A stretch of DNA of 64,000 nt from Chitinimonas koreensis. GTDB lineage: Bacteria; Pseudomonadota; Gammaproteobacteria; Burkholderiales; Chitinimonadaceae. The stretch spans positions 5,357,001-5,421,000 of the forward strand of contig NZ_CP060704.1 in NCBI RefSeq assembly GCF_014353015.1. The letters run 5' to 3'. Under the pieces are notes generated by a model. It was not told the origin of the DNA and did not search any database. It was given only the letters and a program-made list of their open reading frames with translations. A program made the translations under genes and the position numbers. Positions 49,136 through 57,431 of this stretch are shown here, one piece after another (position 1 is the first letter of the stretch; every line of letters begins with the position of its first letter).

Positions 49136-50320
49136 CTACAGGAAGCCGAACGACTCGCCCGGCACGCCGAGCAGCAGCAGCCCGGCGGCCTGCTGCGCCT
49201 TGCGCTGGGCCATCACGTGCTGGCAGGCGGTGTTGATGTCGCGCAGGTGGCGGTCGAGCGGCGACTGGCGCGCATAGATAGCGCTGGCGCCGAGCGCGTC
49301 GTACATCAGCTGCACGGCGGAACGCGAAGCCTGGAAGGCATGGGCGCGCGCCAGCACGACGTCGGCGCGCTCCTGCTCGTTCGGCTGTTCGCCGCGGCAG
49401 AGCCGGCTCCACAGCGTTTCCAGCGTGTCGTGCACATAGGCGCGCGCGGCGGCGTACAGCGTGCGGGCGTCGGCCAGCGCCAGGCCCAGCTGCGGCGCGG
49501 CCTCGCCGCGGGCGCGCAACGCGGCCTGGGTGGTCTCGACGGCACTGCGGGCGATGCCCAGCGCCACGCCGGGCATCTTGCTGCACAGGATGGCCGGCCA
49601 GCGGTAGTACGGCCCGTCGAGCACCGGCGCGTCGAAGCTGAAGAGATGCCGGTCGGGCACGAACAGCGCCTCGATCTCGACGTCGTGGCTGCCGGTGCCG
49701 CGCAGGCCGGTGGTGTGCCAGGTGTCGTGGATGCGCAATTGCTCGCGGCGGACCAGCACCATGCGGTGCAGCGGCTGGCCGGCTTCGCCCTGCAGCAGCG
49801 TCTCGCCGTCGTCGCCGACCAGCAGGCAGCCGCCGGCGAACCAGTCGGCGTGCAGGCAGCCGCTGGCGAAGGTCCAGCGGCCGCTGGCCACCACGCCGCC
49901 GTCGACGCGGCGCGCGCGGCCCTGCGGCCGGATCACGTTGGACATGCCCATGTCCAGCCGCGGCAGCACCTGGCGGGCCGCCTCGCGCTGCAGCCAGCCG
50001 CCGTACAGGCCGCCGTCCATCTGGATCATCGCGCACCAGGCCACGGCGGCATTGCCCAGCGCCAGCTCCTCCAGCACCACGTTGGCCTCGACCGGGCTCA
50101 GCTCGGGCCCGCCCCAGGCGCGCGGCGCCATCATGCGCAACACACCGGTGTGCCGCAGCGCCTCGACCAGGTCGTCCGGGATGCGGCGCAACGCATCGAT
50201 CTCCTCGCCGCGCGCCTGCAGCGCGGGCCGCAGCGCCCGCACCCGGGCCAGGATGTCGGCGGCGTCCAGCGGTCCGGCCGTGTCCGGCGATTCGGTCTCC
50301 AGCGATTCTTCTAATACCAC
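49136..50320 (-). CDS. Acyl-CoA_dh_2/HpaB-like flavin-dependent oxygenase
   Basis: A 394-residue protein with the acyl-CoA dehydrogenase fold but of the flavin-dependent monooxygenase subgroup (HsaA, p-hydroxyphenylacetate 3-hydroxylase C2, N-hydroxylases). Seen are RIPDDLVEALRHTGVLRMMAPRAWGG, the ELALGNAAVAWCAMI helix, WHTTGLRGTGSHDVEIEALF, and a C-terminal helical bundle with QASRSAVQLMYDALGASAIY and RDINTACQH. It lacks the acyl-CoA dehydrogenase catalytic Glu context. Such enzymes use reduced flavin from a reductase not encoded here. A role in oxidising the tyrosine-derived starter is likely from context only. The GTG at 50320 starts 22 bp after the previous stop. Confidence 0.8.
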   Translation of the reverse strand: MVLEESLETESPDTAGPLDAADILARVRALRPALQARGEEIDALRRIPDDLVEALRHTGVLRMMAPRAWGGPELSPVEANVVLEELALGNAAVAWCAMIQMDGGLYGGWLQREAARQVLPRLDMGMSNVIRPQGRARRVDGGVVASGRWTFASGCLHADWFAGGCLLVGDDGETLLQGEAGQPLHRMVLVRREQLRIHDTWHTTGLRGTGSHDVEIEALFVPDRHLFSFDAPVLDGPYYRWPAILCSKMPGVALGIARSAVETTQAALRARGEAAPQLGLALADARTLYAAARAYVHDTLETLWSRLCRGEQPNEQERADVVLARAHAFQASRSAVQLMYDALGASAIYARQSPLDRHLRDINTACQHVMAQRKAQQAAGLLLLGVPGESFGFL

Positions 50321-50342
50321 TTTAATTCCGCCCCGGTGATTG

Positions 50343-51488
50343 CTACATGCTGTAGGCGATGATTTCCTTCATCACCTCGTTGGCGCCGCCGTATATCTTC
50401 TGCACCCGGGCATCGGCATACATCTGCGCGATCGGGTATTCGAGGCAATAGCCATAGCCGCCGAACAATTGCAGGCATTCGTCGATGACCGTGCATTGCA
50501 TGTCCGTCAGGTACCATTTGGCCATCGCGGCGATATCGGCCTCCATATCGCCGGCGATCATCCGTTCGATGCACCAGTCGATGAAAACGCGGCCGACCAC
50601 GGCTTGCGTCTGCGCTTCGGCCAGCTTGAAACGGGTGTTCTGCAGATCGAACAGCGATTTGCCGAACAGTTTGCGTCCGCGCGCATGATCGGCCGTCAAT
50701 TCGACCGCACGCTCGATCGCCGCGACGGCGACGATGCCGAGCAAGGTACGCTCGTAAGGCATCGCCTTGCCGATCTGGGAAATGCCTTTTCCCTCGATGC
50801 CGCCCAATACCGCATCGGCGGGAATGAATGCATCGTCGAAAAACAATTCGCAGGCATCCTGGCCGCGGCGGCCGATCAGCTCCAATACCGGGCCGCGCTG
50901 GAAACCGGCGAGATTCCCGGTTTCCACCAGTAAAAGCGAAATGCCGCCCTGGCTGGCCGCAGGATCGGTCTTGGCGGCCAATAGGACCAGGTCGGCCAAT
51001 TGGCCATTGGAAACGAAGCTCTTGCTGCCGTTGAGCCGATATCCGCCGTCGCGGCGCACCGCCGTGGCGGCGATGTTCTGCAGGTCGGAGCCGGCAGCGG
51101 GCTCGGTCATCGCGATCGCGGCGATCCATTCGCCGCTGGCCAGCCGCGGCAGGTAGCGCAGCTTCTGCGCCTCGGTGCCGTGGCGGTGGATATGGTGGGC
51201 GGCCAGCGCATGCACGTGGCTGCCGAAACCGGCCTCGTCGGCCTGCACCAGCGCTTCCCACAGCACCGCCATATGGGCATAGCTGCCGCCGGCGCCGCCG
51301 TAGGCTGCCGGGATGTCGGCCAGCAGCAAGCCCATTTCGCCGGCGCGGCGCCATACCGTGCGGTCGACGCGGCGCTGCTCGCGCCATGCCGCCTGCCGGG
51401 GCACGATCTCGGCCGCGACGAAGCGCCGCACCTGGTCGCGATACAGCTCGAGATCCGCATCCATCCATGAAGAACGCAATGGCTTCAT
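50343..51488 (-). CDS. Acyl-CoA dehydrogenase family protein
   Basis: About 381 residues from the ATG at 51488; starts at 51464 and 51560 are also possible and none has a good ribosome site. Core motifs of acyl-CoA dehydrogenases are present: PAAYGGAGGSY, IAAIAMTEPAAGSDLQN for the FAD, and YRLNGSKSFVSNGQLADLVLLAA. Further on are a QNTRFKLAEAQTQ helix and LQLFGGYGYCLEYPIAQMYADARV, with a catalytic-Glu-like IYGGANEVMKEII at the C-terminus. In NRPS pathways, relatives dehydrogenate PCP-bound residues (as in pyrrole formation from proline). Here it may desaturate the starter residue. This gene and the DNA upstream are noticeably less GC-rich than the NRPS genes. Confidence 0.88.
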   Translation of the reverse strand: MKPLRSSWMDADLELYRDQVRRFVAAEIVPRQAAWREQRRVDRTVWRRAGEMGLLLADIPAAYGGAGGSYAHMAVLWEALVQADEAGFGSHVHALAAHHIHRHGTEAQKLRYLPRLASGEWIAAIAMTEPAAGSDLQNIAATAVRRDGGYRLNGSKSFVSNGQLADLVLLAAKTDPAASQGGISLLLVETGNLAGFQRGPVLELIGRRGQDACELFFDDAFIPADAVLGGIEGKGISQIGKAMPYERTLLGIVAVAAIERAVELTADHARGRKLFGKSLFDLQNTRFKLAEAQTQAVVGRVFIDWCIERMIAGDMEADIAAMAKWYLTDMQCTVIDECLQLFGGYGYCLEYPIAQMYADARVQKIYGGANEVMKEIIAYSM

Positions 51489-51688
51489 CCGCAAGTCCGA
51501 TCCGTTCGATGCCGCAATCGAGATCCATATCGAAAGGCAAGCCGCCCCGACGCCTCGCAATTGCGGGCAATACCGTCATTGAATCGATAGGCGCAATAAT
51601 CCGGCGGCGCACGCAGCCGACATGCGGCGAATTCGATTCGCCAACATCGGGTCTTTACGGTCGCGGATTATTTACCGATGGATCTCGA

Positions 51689-51907
51689 TCAGGGAACCTG
51701 ATCGGCCATTTGCCTGCGCAAGGACAATGGACGCATATCGGTCCACACGTCCTTGATGTATGCGAGACAGGATTCCTTTTCACCCTGTTCGCCCACTGCG
51801 CGCCATCCCAGCGGGATTTCCTTGTCGGCGGGCCAGATCGAATATTGTTCTTCTTCATTGACCACTACCTGATACGCCATCTTGTTTTCCGTATCGTCGA
51901 CGCTCAT
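51689..51907 (-). CDS. MbtH-like protein
   Basis: A 72-residue activator of NRPS adenylation domains. It carries the family signature: NEEEQYSIWP, IPLGWR, then CLAYIKDVWTDMRPLSLR, with the tryptophans that contact the A domain. The start at 51907 is strongly supported by AGGAGGAAGCG before the ATG; a longer frame to 51946 has no such site. It is the first gene of the NRPS operon, so it marks the transcription start side. About 200 bp separate it from the next gene. Confidence 0.95.
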   Translation of the reverse strand: MSVDDTENKMAYQVVVNEEEQYSIWPADKEIPLGWRAVGEQGEKESCLAYIKDVWTDMRPLSLRRQMADQVP

Positions 51908-52298
51908 CGCTTCCTCCTGATTGGCCCCACCACCCAAATCACTCAAGCTCTCGATACCGCGTGCTGCCCTTTCAATTGCCGCGACGCCTCATCCCGAGGC
52001 GGCATCAATATATTATTCGTCGCAATCGATGCGCCATTCCCATCGACGTGCAGCAGCCGCCACCGATATATGGATCGGATTGCCTGTCGTCGGTGCGTTT
52101 CGAGCGGGAAAACAGTGCCCGTCAAATTTCAAAAAGAATTTGACAGCGCTTATTATTGTTTGATCGGCCCACTTTGGCATAGCGCTCAAGTGGATGTCAA
52201 GTGGTACTAAAAGATGTGTTGCAGGCGATTCGTCCGCCCGGACGAATCGCCGTCGCGGGTGCCGAATGGCCGGCATGGAGAGCTGCCGAACAGCCCCC
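51908..52298 (-). promoter_or_regulatory. AT-rich upstream region of the NRPS operon with a dyad
   Basis: About 390 bp without a gene and clearly poorer in G+C than its surroundings. An inverted repeat, GTCAAATT and AATTTGAC around an 8-bp spacer (52121-52144), is preceded on the minus strand by CT, giving the half-site CTGTCAA also found in the lux-box-like dyads, but with wider spacing. TTGACA on the minus strand near 52187-52192 and TAATAT near 52010 are possible promoter elements, not well spaced to each other. It probably holds the operon promoter. Confidence 0.5.
52121..52144. promoter_or_regulatory. 8-bp-arm dyad upstream of the NRPS operon
   Basis: GTCAAATT (52121-52128) and AATTTGAC (52137-52144) are perfect inverted copies around TCAAAAAG. 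A likely regulator-binding site; identity unknown. Confidence 0.5.
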
Positions 52299-52352
52299 GT
52301 AGGAGCGGCTTCAGCCGCCAACGGCCAGGCCCGCGGCTGAAGCCGCTCCTAC
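52299..52352. repeat. Dispersed palindromic repeat, copy 3
   Basis: Arms GTAGGAGCGGCTTCAGCCGC and GCGGCTGAAGCCGCTCCTAC, as at 3342-3472 and 11279-11349, with a 14-bp spacer. It lies at the upstream edge of the NRPS locus, just before the 3' end of the gene at 52393. Confidence 0.85.
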
Positions 52353-52392
52353 GGCCAGGCACGGGCGCCGGGACATCGCCCCGGTTCCCTCC

Positions 52393-52971
52393 TCAGGCCG
52401 CGCGCTGCCACTCCATCACCCAGTTGTGCGCCCAATTGCGGCCGCCGTCCTCCGACACGGCCTGGCGCCAGCGGCAGCTGCGTGGCGTGATGCGGTCCCA
52501 GATGCCGATCGAGAGGGTCTTGCGGCCGGCCTCCTCCTCCTCGGCCCAGAACAGGCCGGCGCCGTCCTCGAAGCTGCCGTTCAGGCCCGGCGGCGCCAGC
52601 ACGCCGCTCTTGGCGTTGACCCAGAAATCGGACCACTGCCGCTTCTCGACGTCGAGCAGGCGCAGGCCCATGCCGCTGAAGTTGCGGGCCGGGATGCGCA
52701 GCTCCTCGACGCTGCCGACGCCGCCGAGGATGGTCCAGCAGGTGGCCTCGCCGTCGAAGCGGTCCCACTGCTGCGCGCCGGGCGGCAGCCGCCAGTGGCG
52801 GATCTTCCATTCGCCGGCCAGGAAGTCGAAGTCGCCCGGCTTGCCCGGCGTCGGCCTCGTGGGCAGCGGCGGCACCGGGTCCAGCGCCGGGGCGCCGTCG
52901 GCCAGCGCGGCGGCAGGCAGCAGGGCCGCGGCGCCGGCGGCCAGGATCAGGGTTCGGCGGGTCTCGTCCAT
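52393..52971 (-). CDS. Secreted hypothetical protein (DUF1579-like)
   Basis: A 192-residue protein. The N-terminus MDETRRTLILAAGAAALLPA looks like a twin-arginine or Sec signal peptide. The mature part starts with a proline-rich stretch, then FDFLAGEWKIRHWRL, a pattern seen in DUF1579-like lipocalin-fold proteins, and alternates hydrophobic and polar residues as in a beta-barrel. The function is unknown. The start at 52971 is chosen because the signal peptide begins there and GAGAG precedes it; a longer frame to 53076 is arginine-rich and unlikely. It is divergent from the WYL regulator, which may control it. Confidence 0.7.
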   Translation of the reverse strand: MDETRRTLILAAGAAALLPAAALADGAPALDPVPPLPTRPTPGKPGDFDFLAGEWKIRHWRLPPGAQQWDRFDGEATCWTILGGVGSVEELRIPARNFSGMGLRLLDVEKRQWSDFWVNAKSGVLAPPGLNGSFEDGAGLFWAEEEEAGRKTLSIGIWDRITPRSCRWRQAVSEDGGRNWAHNWVMEWQRAA

Positions 52972-53111
52972 TTCGGTCTCTCTCCAGTTGTCGTGAGGGC
53001 GGGGAGCCACACCGGCATGCCGCCGCGGGCGCTCCAGGCTGGAAGCGATGCTACGCTCCGATACCTGACAACCCATGACAGGTATTGCCGCCCTGCCCGC
53101 GCATTCCGACC

Positions 53112-54107
53112 ATGCGATCCAGCCGACTGCTCTCGATCCTGATGCTGCTGCAATGGCGCGGCCGCCTGTCGGCCACGGCGCTGGCGCGCGAGTTCGAGGT
53201 CTCGGTGCGCACCATCTACCGCGACGTCGACGCGCTCAGCGCCAGCGGCGTGCCGGTCTATGCCGAGCGCGGCCGCCAGGGCGGCATCGCGCTGCACGAG
53301 GGCTACCGCACCCGGCTGACCGGCCTGACGCCCGGCGAGGCCGAGAGCCTGCCGCTGGCCGGCCTCGCCACCGTGGCGCACGACCTGGGCCTGGGCGCCG
53401 AGGCGACCGCGGCGCAACTGAAGCTGATGGCCAGCCTGCCGGTGGCCGCCGGCGAAGGCGCGCTGCGCATCGCCCGCCGCTTCCATATCGATCCGCTGCC
53501 CTGGTACCACCGCACCGAGGCCTCGCCCTGCCTGCCGGAGCTGGCCGGCGCGGTCTGGCGCGAGCGGCGCATCCGCATCGACTACGACAACTGGCAGGGC
53601 CAGGCCCGCCACGAGCTGGAGCCGCTGGGCCTGGTACTCAAGGGCGGGCTCTGGTACCTGGTGGCCAGCCGCGCCGGCGGCAAGCCGCGCAGCTACCGCG
53701 TCTCGGCCATCCGCGCGCTCGAGGTGCTGGACACCGGCTTCAGCCGCCCGGCCGGCTTCGAGCTGGCCGAGCACTGGCCGGCCGCCGTGGCCGATTTCGA
53801 ACGCCGGCTGATGCGGGAGCGGGCGACGGTCCGGCTGTCGGAGGAAGGTTGCCGCATCCTGCGCGCCGTCAGCCCGCTAGCGGCCGAGCAGGTGCAGGCC
53901 AGCGCCCGGCCGGACGCGCGCGCCGGCTGGATCGAGGCCGAGATGCCGATCGAGACGCCCGAATATTCGGCGCGCCAGCTGTTGCGCCTGGGCGCCGAGG
54001 TCGAGGTGCTGGCGCCGCAGGCCTTGCGCGATGCGCTGCTGGACGAGGCCCGCGCCGTGCTGGCGCTCTACCTGCCGGCCGGCGGCGACGACCCCGGCGG
54101 CTCGTGA
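53112..54107 (+). CDS. HTH/WYL-domain transcriptional regulator (YafY family)
   Basis: A 331-residue regulator. The N-terminal winged HTH (RLLSILMLLQWRGRLSATAL, then REFEVSVRTIYRDVDALSAS) is followed by a WYL ligand-binding domain containing the variant GLVLKGGLWYLVASRAG, and a C-terminal extension. WYL proteins sense small ligands, often nucleotides. It is divergent from the secreted protein gene at 52393-52971, which it may regulate. An upstream in-frame ATG at 53085 would add nine residues. Confidence 0.9.
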   Translation: MRSSRLLSILMLLQWRGRLSATALAREFEVSVRTIYRDVDALSASGVPVYAERGRQGGIALHEGYRTRLTGLTPGEAESLPLAGLATVAHDLGLGAEATAAQLKLMASLPVAAGEGALRIARRFHIDPLPWYHRTEASPCLPELAGAVWRERRIRIDYDNWQGQARHELEPLGLVLKGGLWYLVASRAGGKPRSYRVSAIRALEVLDTGFSRPAGFELAEHWPAAVADFERRLMRERATVRLSEEGCRILRAVSPLAAEQVQASARPDARAGWIEAEMPIETPEYSARQLLRLGAEVEVLAPQALRDALLDEARAVLALYLPAGGDDPGGS

Positions 54108-54200
54108 CCGGCTGACGGCCCGGCATGCCATCGGCCGCGCCGTCCGCCGCCGGCCGTCGTTCTGGCGCAACAGCGGCCAGCCCTGTCTCGCCATGCTGCT

Positions 54201-54240
54201 TTGACATCTACTAATCACTTAGTACTATTCGATTAGTAAA
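54201..54240 (+). promoter_or_regulatory. blaI-like promoter with tandem operator dyads
   Basis: -35 TTGACA (54201-54206) and a -10-like TACTAT (54223-54228) overlap two dyads: TACTAATCACTTAGTA (54209-54224, arms matching 6 of 7) and TACTATTCGATTAGTA (54223-54238, 7 of 8). The TACTAAT/ATTAGTA half-sites resemble BlaI/MecI/CopY operators, so the repressor at 54256 should bind here and block its own promoter. Confidence 0.75.
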
Positions 54241-54255
54241 CACGAGGAGCAGCCC

Positions 54256-54642
54256 ATGAACGAACCGCAAGCGACCGAAGGCGAACTGGCCATCCTGCGC
54301 GTGCTGTGGGATCGCGGCCAGCCCTGCACCGTGCGCGAGGTGCACGAAGCGCTGTCCCGCAACAAGGAGACGGCCTACACCACCGTGCTGAAGATGATGA
54401 CCATCATGACCGAGAAGGGACTGCTGGCGCGCGACGAATCCGAGCGTTCGCACCGCTACCGGCCGACCCACGACGAGCCGCAGGTGCAGTCGGCCATGCT
54501 GAAGGACTTCATGCGCCGCACCTTCGCCGGCTCGGCCGCCCAGCTGGTGCAGCGCGCGCTCGACGCGGACGCGGCCAGCGCGGCCGATCTCGACGCGATC
54601 GAGGACATGATCCGGCAGGCCAAGGCGCGCCGTGGCCGCTAG
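54256..54642 (+). CDS. BlaI/MecI/CopY-family transcriptional repressor
   Basis: A 128-residue winged-helix repressor. The pattern EGELAILRVLWDRGQPCTVREV, then NKETAYTTVLKMMTIMTEKG and the dimerisation helix LVQRALD are typical. In the classic system a BlaR1-type sensor protease triggers its cleavage and releases the operator. Its gene is followed by just such a sensor gene (24 bp gap), and operator dyads sit in its own promoter and before the peptidase gene at 56313. No beta-lactamase gene is nearby, so the inducing signal is unknown. Confidence 0.93.
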   Translation: MNEPQATEGELAILRVLWDRGQPCTVREVHEALSRNKETAYTTVLKMMTIMTEKGLLARDESERSHRYRPTHDEPQVQSAMLKDFMRRTFAGSAAQLVQRALDADAASAADLDAIEDMIRQAKARRGR

Positions 54643-54665
54643 AACCGAACACCAGGAGGAATGAG

Positions 54666-56219
54666 ATGCTCGCGCTTCAACAATGGCACGCCGCGCTCGG
54701 CGGCGTGATCGTGCAGTCCCTGTTCCAGCTGACCGCGCTCGGGATGGCGGCCGCGCTCGCGCTGGCCTGCATCGACCGGCGCCGCGCCGGCCTGCGCCAC
54801 GCGGTGGGCATGGCCTTCCTGCTGGCGATGGCGGCGGCGCCGATCGCCAGTTTCCTGCAGGCCATCCCATCGGCCGCGGCGCAGGGCGGCGGCATCTGGC
54901 AGGCCCCAGTGCCGGCCGCGGCGGCCGTCGACGTGCTGCCGCCGGCGGTGCAGGCCGCCCTGCCCGCGTCGGGCTGGCTGGCCTGGCTGTGGTATTTCGG
55001 CGTGAGCGCGATGCTGGCGCGGCTGGCGCTCGGCATGCGCCAGGTCGGCCAGCTGGGCCGGGCGGCGAGCCAACCGCTGCCGGCGCACTGGCAGCGCCGC
55101 GTCGAGGACATGGCGCGGGCGATGGGCATCCGCCGCGAGATCCGGGTGCGGCTGACCGGGCAGGCCGGCATGCCGTGCACCGCCCACGCCTGGCGTCCGC
55201 TGATCTGGCTGCCGGCGCGCATGCTCAGCGGCCTGGCGCCGGACCAGCTCGAAGCCGTGCTGGCCCACGAGCTGGCCCACATCCGCCGGCTGGACTGGCT
55301 GTGGAACGGCCTGCAGTGCGCGATCGAGGCCATCCTGTTCTACCACCCGGCCGTCTGGTGGCTGAGCCGGCAGATCCGCCAGGACCGCGAGCACGCCTGC
55401 GACGACCTGGCAGTGGCGGCCTGCACCGATCCGATCGCGCTGGCCGAGGCGCTGGTCTCGCTGGAACGCGGCCGCCAAACGCCGCGGCTGGCCCTGGCCG
55501 CCGACGGCGGCTCGCTGCGGCAGCGGGTGGAACGCCTGCTCGGCGGGCCGGCCGCGCCGGCGCCGGGCTGGCAGCGCTCGCTGCTGCCGATCTGCCTGGT
55601 CGGCGCGGTGCTGCTGCTGGGGGCCCAGGCCAGCATCGCCGGGACCGAGCCGGGCACCCGCGGCCCGGCTGCGTCGCGGCAGGCGACGACGTCCCATATC
55701 GAGATCGATGACGGCAACATCCATATCGCGACGACCGAAGACGGCCAGTCGCGGGAATACCGGCGGGCCGAGAGCGGGTCCGGCACGGTGAGCGAAAGCT
55801 ATCGCGTCGGCGGCAAGCCGGCCGCCATCGACGCCGCGGCGCGCAAGTGGATCGACGCCCGCATCCAGGCCGCGGTGCAGCCCCCGCCCGAACCGCCCGC
55901 GGTGCCCGAGCCGCCCGCCCCGCCGGCGCCACCCGAGCCGCCGTCGATGGCCGACAACGGCGCCTACAAGGAAGCCGTGCGGCTGGCGCTGGCCGACCCC
56001 GCGCTGCAGGCCCGGCTCGGCGCGCCGCTGAGCGCGGGCACCGAGGTGAACGGCTCGATCCAGGAACACGACTGGGCCGGCCGGCAGGTCGGTTCGGCCG
56101 ACCTCTACATTCCGCTGCGCGGCCCCAAGGGCAGCGCCACCGTGCACGCGGTGGGCGGACGCGTGAACGGCGCCTGGCGCTTCGCGCCGCTGCAGCTCGA
56201 ATCGGTCGCCCTGCGCTGA
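54666..56219 (+). CDS. BlaR1-like M56 sensor/protease with Coa1-like C-terminus
   Basis: A 517-residue membrane metalloprotease. The N-terminal third has about four hydrophobic helices. The zinc-binding motif is HELAH at 201-205 with DREHACDD further on, the hallmark of M56/BlaR1 peptidases. After a helix near residue 315 comes a periplasmic part with a proline-rich spacer (PPPEPPAVPEPPAPPAPPEP). The final 80 residues resemble the Coa1 (cytochrome oxidase assembly) fold rather than the penicillin-binding sensor of BlaR1 (ALADPALQARLGAPL, then GSADLYIPLRGPKGSATVHA). It should detect a signal outside and cleave the repressor inside; the signal is unlikely to be a beta-lactam. Confidence 0.85.
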   Translation: MLALQQWHAALGGVIVQSLFQLTALGMAAALALACIDRRRAGLRHAVGMAFLLAMAAAPIASFLQAIPSAAAQGGGIWQAPVPAAAAVDVLPPAVQAALPASGWLAWLWYFGVSAMLARLALGMRQVGQLGRAASQPLPAHWQRRVEDMARAMGIRREIRVRLTGQAGMPCTAHAWRPLIWLPARMLSGLAPDQLEAVLAHELAHIRRLDWLWNGLQCAIEAILFYHPAVWWLSRQIRQDREHACDDLAVAACTDPIALAEALVSLERGRQTPRLALAADGGSLRQRVERLLGGPAAPAPGWQRSLLPICLVGAVLLLGAQASIAGTEPGTRGPAASRQATTSHIEIDDGNIHIATTEDGQSREYRRAESGSGTVSESYRVGGKPAAIDAAARKWIDARIQAAVQPPPEPPAVPEPPAPPAPPEPPSMADNGAYKEAVRLALADPALQARLGAPLSAGTEVNGSIQEHDWAGRQVGSADLYIPLRGPKGSATVHAVGGRVNGAWRFAPLQLESVALR

Positions 56220-56224
56220 ACCCG

Positions 56225-56249
56225 GCGGCGCGCCAAGCGCCGCTTTTTT
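56225..56249 (+). terminator. Rho-independent terminator after blaR1-like gene
   Basis: GCGGCGC and GCGCCGC pair around GCCAA and are followed by T6. It lies between the blaR1-like gene and the operator for the next gene. Confidence 0.8.
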
Positions 56250-56260
56250 CCGACCCGACG

Positions 56261-56277
56261 TCCTAATCGATTAGTAG
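56261..56277 (+). promoter_or_regulatory. BlaI-type operator upstream of the S41 peptidase gene
   Basis: TCCTAATCGATTAGTA: arms TCCTAATC/GATTAGTA match at 7 of 8 and share the TAATC/GATTA core with the blaI-like promoter dyads at 54209-54238. It lies 36 bp before the ATG at 56313, suggesting the peptidase is in the same regulon. Confidence 0.75.
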
Positions 56278-56312
56278 ACCAACGCGGGCGATCCGCCCGG
56301 AAAGGCTGTGAC

Positions 56313-57431
56313 ATGTTTGCCGGAAGTATCCAGAAGAATGCCGTCGCCGGCGCCCTGTGCGCGCTGGGCCTGTGGCTGGCGGCGGCCCCGGCCGCTGCGG
56401 AAGGCCCCGCGGCCGGCCAGAAGCTGGACGCCGCGGCGCGCGGCGCGGTGCTCGACGCGCTGGCGACGCAGATCGCCGCCAACTACGTCTTCCCCGAGCA
56501 GACCGGCAAGACCATCGCCGCGGTGAAGGCGAAGGCGGCCCGCGGCGGCTACGACCAGGCCACGACCAGCGAGGCCTTCGCCGCCATCCTCACCGAAGAC
56601 CTGCGGCAACTGGCCCGCGACAAGCATTTCGGCGTGGAATTCGACCCGGAATTCAGGTCCGAGGGCGGCCCGGCAGCGGCCCCGTCGGCAGCGCAGCTGG
56701 CCGAGGAACGCAAGGACGCGGCCGGCCGGGCCTGGGGCATCGCGCGCGTCGAGCGGCTGGCCGGCAACGTCGGCTACCTCGACCTGCGCGGCTTCCCGTC
56801 CGCCTATCTGGTCGGCACGGCCTACCAGTCGGCGCTGTCGCTGCTGGCCGGCACCGATGCGCTGATCCTGGACCTGCGCCGCAACGGCGGCGGCGATCCC
56901 GCCGGCGTCTCCCTGCTGCTGAGCCACTTCTTCGCCGAGGGCGACGAGCGCCACCTGAACGACATCTACAACCGCCCGACCAACACCACGCGCGCCTACT
57001 GGACCCACGGCGTGGCCGGCCCGCGCTACACGCGGCCGGTCTACGTGCTGACCTCGGCGCAGACCTTCTCCGGCGGCGAGGAATGCGCCTACGACCTGCA
57101 GACGCAGAAGCGCGCCATCCTGGTCGGCGAGACCACCGGCGGCGGCGCCAACCCGGTGGACGCGTTCGGGCTGCCGCACGGCTTCGTGGCCATCGTTCCC
57201 ACCGGCCGCGCCATCAACCCGGTCACCGGCACCAACTGGGAGCACGTGGGCGTGAAGCCCGACGTGGCGGTGCCGGCGGACAAGGCGCTGGAAACGGCCT
57301 GGCGCGCGGCGCTCGACAAGCTGCTGAAGGAAAGCACCGACCCGGAGATCAAGGAAGGCCTGCAGCGCACGCTGGCGCGGCTGGACAAGGGCGAGGCGGA
57401 GCTGCCGGCCTACCGGCCGGCCCGGCGCTGA
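56313..57431 (+). CDS. Secreted S41-family (IRBP-type) peptidase
   Basis: A 372-residue protein with a signal peptide (residues 1-29, ending AAPAAA). The N-terminal domain (40-115) is the IRBP-type lead (LATQIAANYVFPEQTGKTI), followed by the catalytic region: VGYLDLRGFPS, LILDLRRNGGGDPAGVSLLLS, the nucleophile S253 in TSAQTFSGGEECAYDLQ, and ETTGGGANPVDAFGLPHGF. Such proteases work in the periplasm or outside. A BlaI-type operator upstream and its position after blaI/blaR1-like genes mark it as the likely regulated effector, in the place a beta-lactamase holds in the classic system. Confidence 0.88.
   Translation: MFAGSIQKNAVAGALCALGLWLAAAPAAAEGPAAGQKLDAAARGAVLDALATQIAANYVFPEQTGKTIAAVKAKAARGGYDQATTSEAFAAILTEDLRQLARDKHFGVEFDPEFRSEGGPAAAPSAAQLAEERKDAAGRAWGIARVERLAGNVGYLDLRGFPSAYLVGTAYQSALSLLAGTDALILDLRRNGGGDPAGVSLLLSHFFAEGDERHLNDIYNRPTNTTRAYWTHGVAGPRYTRPVYVLTSAQTFSGGEECAYDLQTQKRAILVGETTGGGANPVDAFGLPHGFVAIVPTGRAINPVTGTNWEHVGVKPDVAVPADKALETAWRAALDKLLKESTDPEIKEGLQRTLARLDKGEAELPAYRPARR

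Noticed and set aside
51908..52298. A lux box in the NRPS operon promoter.
   Set aside because: The half-site CTGTCAA matches, but the arms are too far apart (8-bp spacer with 8-bp arms) for the 2-bp-centre boxes seen near luxI, so I list it only as a dyad.
54256..57431. A beta-lactam resistance locus.
   Set aside because: BlaI/BlaR1-type genes are present, but no beta-lactamase gene is found, and the sensor's outer domain does not look penicillin-binding.
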